Source of the DNA: an uncultured Bacteroidales bacterium
GTDB lineage: Bacteria; Bacteroidota; Bacteroidia; Bacteroidales; Paludibacteraceae
NCBI GenBank assembly: GCA_937891905.1
Contig: CALATT010000110.1
Span: 1-13,530 of the forward strand
Direction: 5' to 3'
Length of the DNA: 13,530 nt
The notes under the pieces were generated by a model. That model was given only the letters and a program-made list of their open reading frames with translations, searched no databases and was not told the origin of the DNA. The position numbers were made by a program, and so were the translations under genes. Positions 13,319 to 13,530 of the stretch are shown piece after piece. The stretch's first letter is position 1. Every line of letters starts with the position of its first letter.

Positions 13319-13530
13319 TTTTTCTTACGATAGGGTAGATTGTCATTATATCTCGTAACCTTGCTACTTCACCACGACTGTTTACGGCTATAACGCAAGG
13401 GTGACCAGTATATCGGGCGTGATTGGAATAATCAAGATGAAAGTATGTTACCCCATGCATACCGATACAACCCTTAATAACACCCAGCCCATTGTCTTGC
13501 ATATAACGAACTGCCGCCTGATTAACTACG
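13293..13530 (-). CDS. Partial convergent gene of unknown function (candidate immunity gene; start beyond window)
   Basis: This is a reverse-strand frame, open from the window edge to a TAA at 13293-13295, giving 78 visible residues with the N-terminus missing. An internal ATG at 13502 is available but unlikely to be the start, since the frame continues upstream. Visible features are QAAVRYMQDNGLGVI, a segment GVTYFHLDYSNHARYTGHP and a strand-like CVIAVNSRGEVARL, then a basic helix. I do not recognise the family. Its end overlaps the toxin-encoding MuF gene by 26 bases in convergent orientation. Toxins of this kind usually need an immunity partner, and none follows on the + strand inside the window, so this gene is a candidate. 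It could equally be an unrelated gene, or an alternative effector tail carried in inverted orientation. Confidence 0.5.
   Translation of the reverse strand, partial: VVNQAAVRYMQDNGLGVIKGCIGMHGVTYFHLDYSNHARYTGHPCVIAVNSRGEVARLRDIMTIYPIVRKIKELSQST

Noticed and set aside
1..13530. tRNA genes, CRISPR arrays, insertion sequences, integrase or att sites
   Set aside because: I read both strands for cloverleaf-like, repeat-spacer or transposase signals and saw none that I could support.

Overview
The window reads as part of the genome of a tailed dsDNA phage, or an integrated prophage, infecting a Bacteroidetes (probably Bacteroidales) host. The phage assignment rests on a consecutive small terminase, large terminase, SPP1-type portal and Mu F-type head morphogenesis gene. 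The host inference rests on a TATCTTTG promoter element, which fits the Bacteroidetes TAnnTTTG consensus, on A-rich gene leaders without clear Shine-Dalgarno sequences, and on the protein types. All genes lie on the + strand except a partial gene at the right edge.

Layout. (1) Positions 1-2680 are an early or DNA-metabolism segment: the 3' end of a C5-cytosine methyltransferase, a DUF551-like protein, an unrecognised two-repeat protein, a small protein with an SSB-like acidic tail, a strong intrinsic terminator, and a PD-(D/E)XK endonuclease. (2) A hairpin cluster and a Bacteroidetes-type promoter (2665-2732) start a second unit. It opens with an S-adenosylmethionine synthetase and a ParB-like protein. 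It continues with four overlapping genes: an amino acid:DNA transferase-like protein, a P-loop kinase, a GNAT acetyltransferase and a radical SAM enzyme. These four match the enzyme classes described for phage thymidine hypermodification, where 5-hydroxymethyl-dU in DNA is phosphorylated, given an amino acid and then reshaped. The SAM synthetase could supply both the radical SAM enzyme and the methyltransferase. (3) From 7490 the packaging and head module follows without a break: TerS, TerL, portal, a small ParB-like protein, a small Cys-rich protein, and a MuF protein whose C-terminus is a papain-fold (Tox-PL-like) toxin domain. (4) A convergent partial gene overlaps the end of the MuF-toxin gene.

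The most notable signals are two long G tracts. A G8 tract lies in the kinase and a G11 tract in the acetyltransferase, about 520 bases apart and both inside the modification cluster. One-base slippage at the G8 tract would truncate the kinase. Removing one G from the G11 tract gives a more GNAT-like C-terminus. This suggests either phase-variable DNA modification in a phage or a homopolymer indel in the assembly. The MuF-toxin fusion, with a clear drop in GC over the toxin part, is the second notable system.
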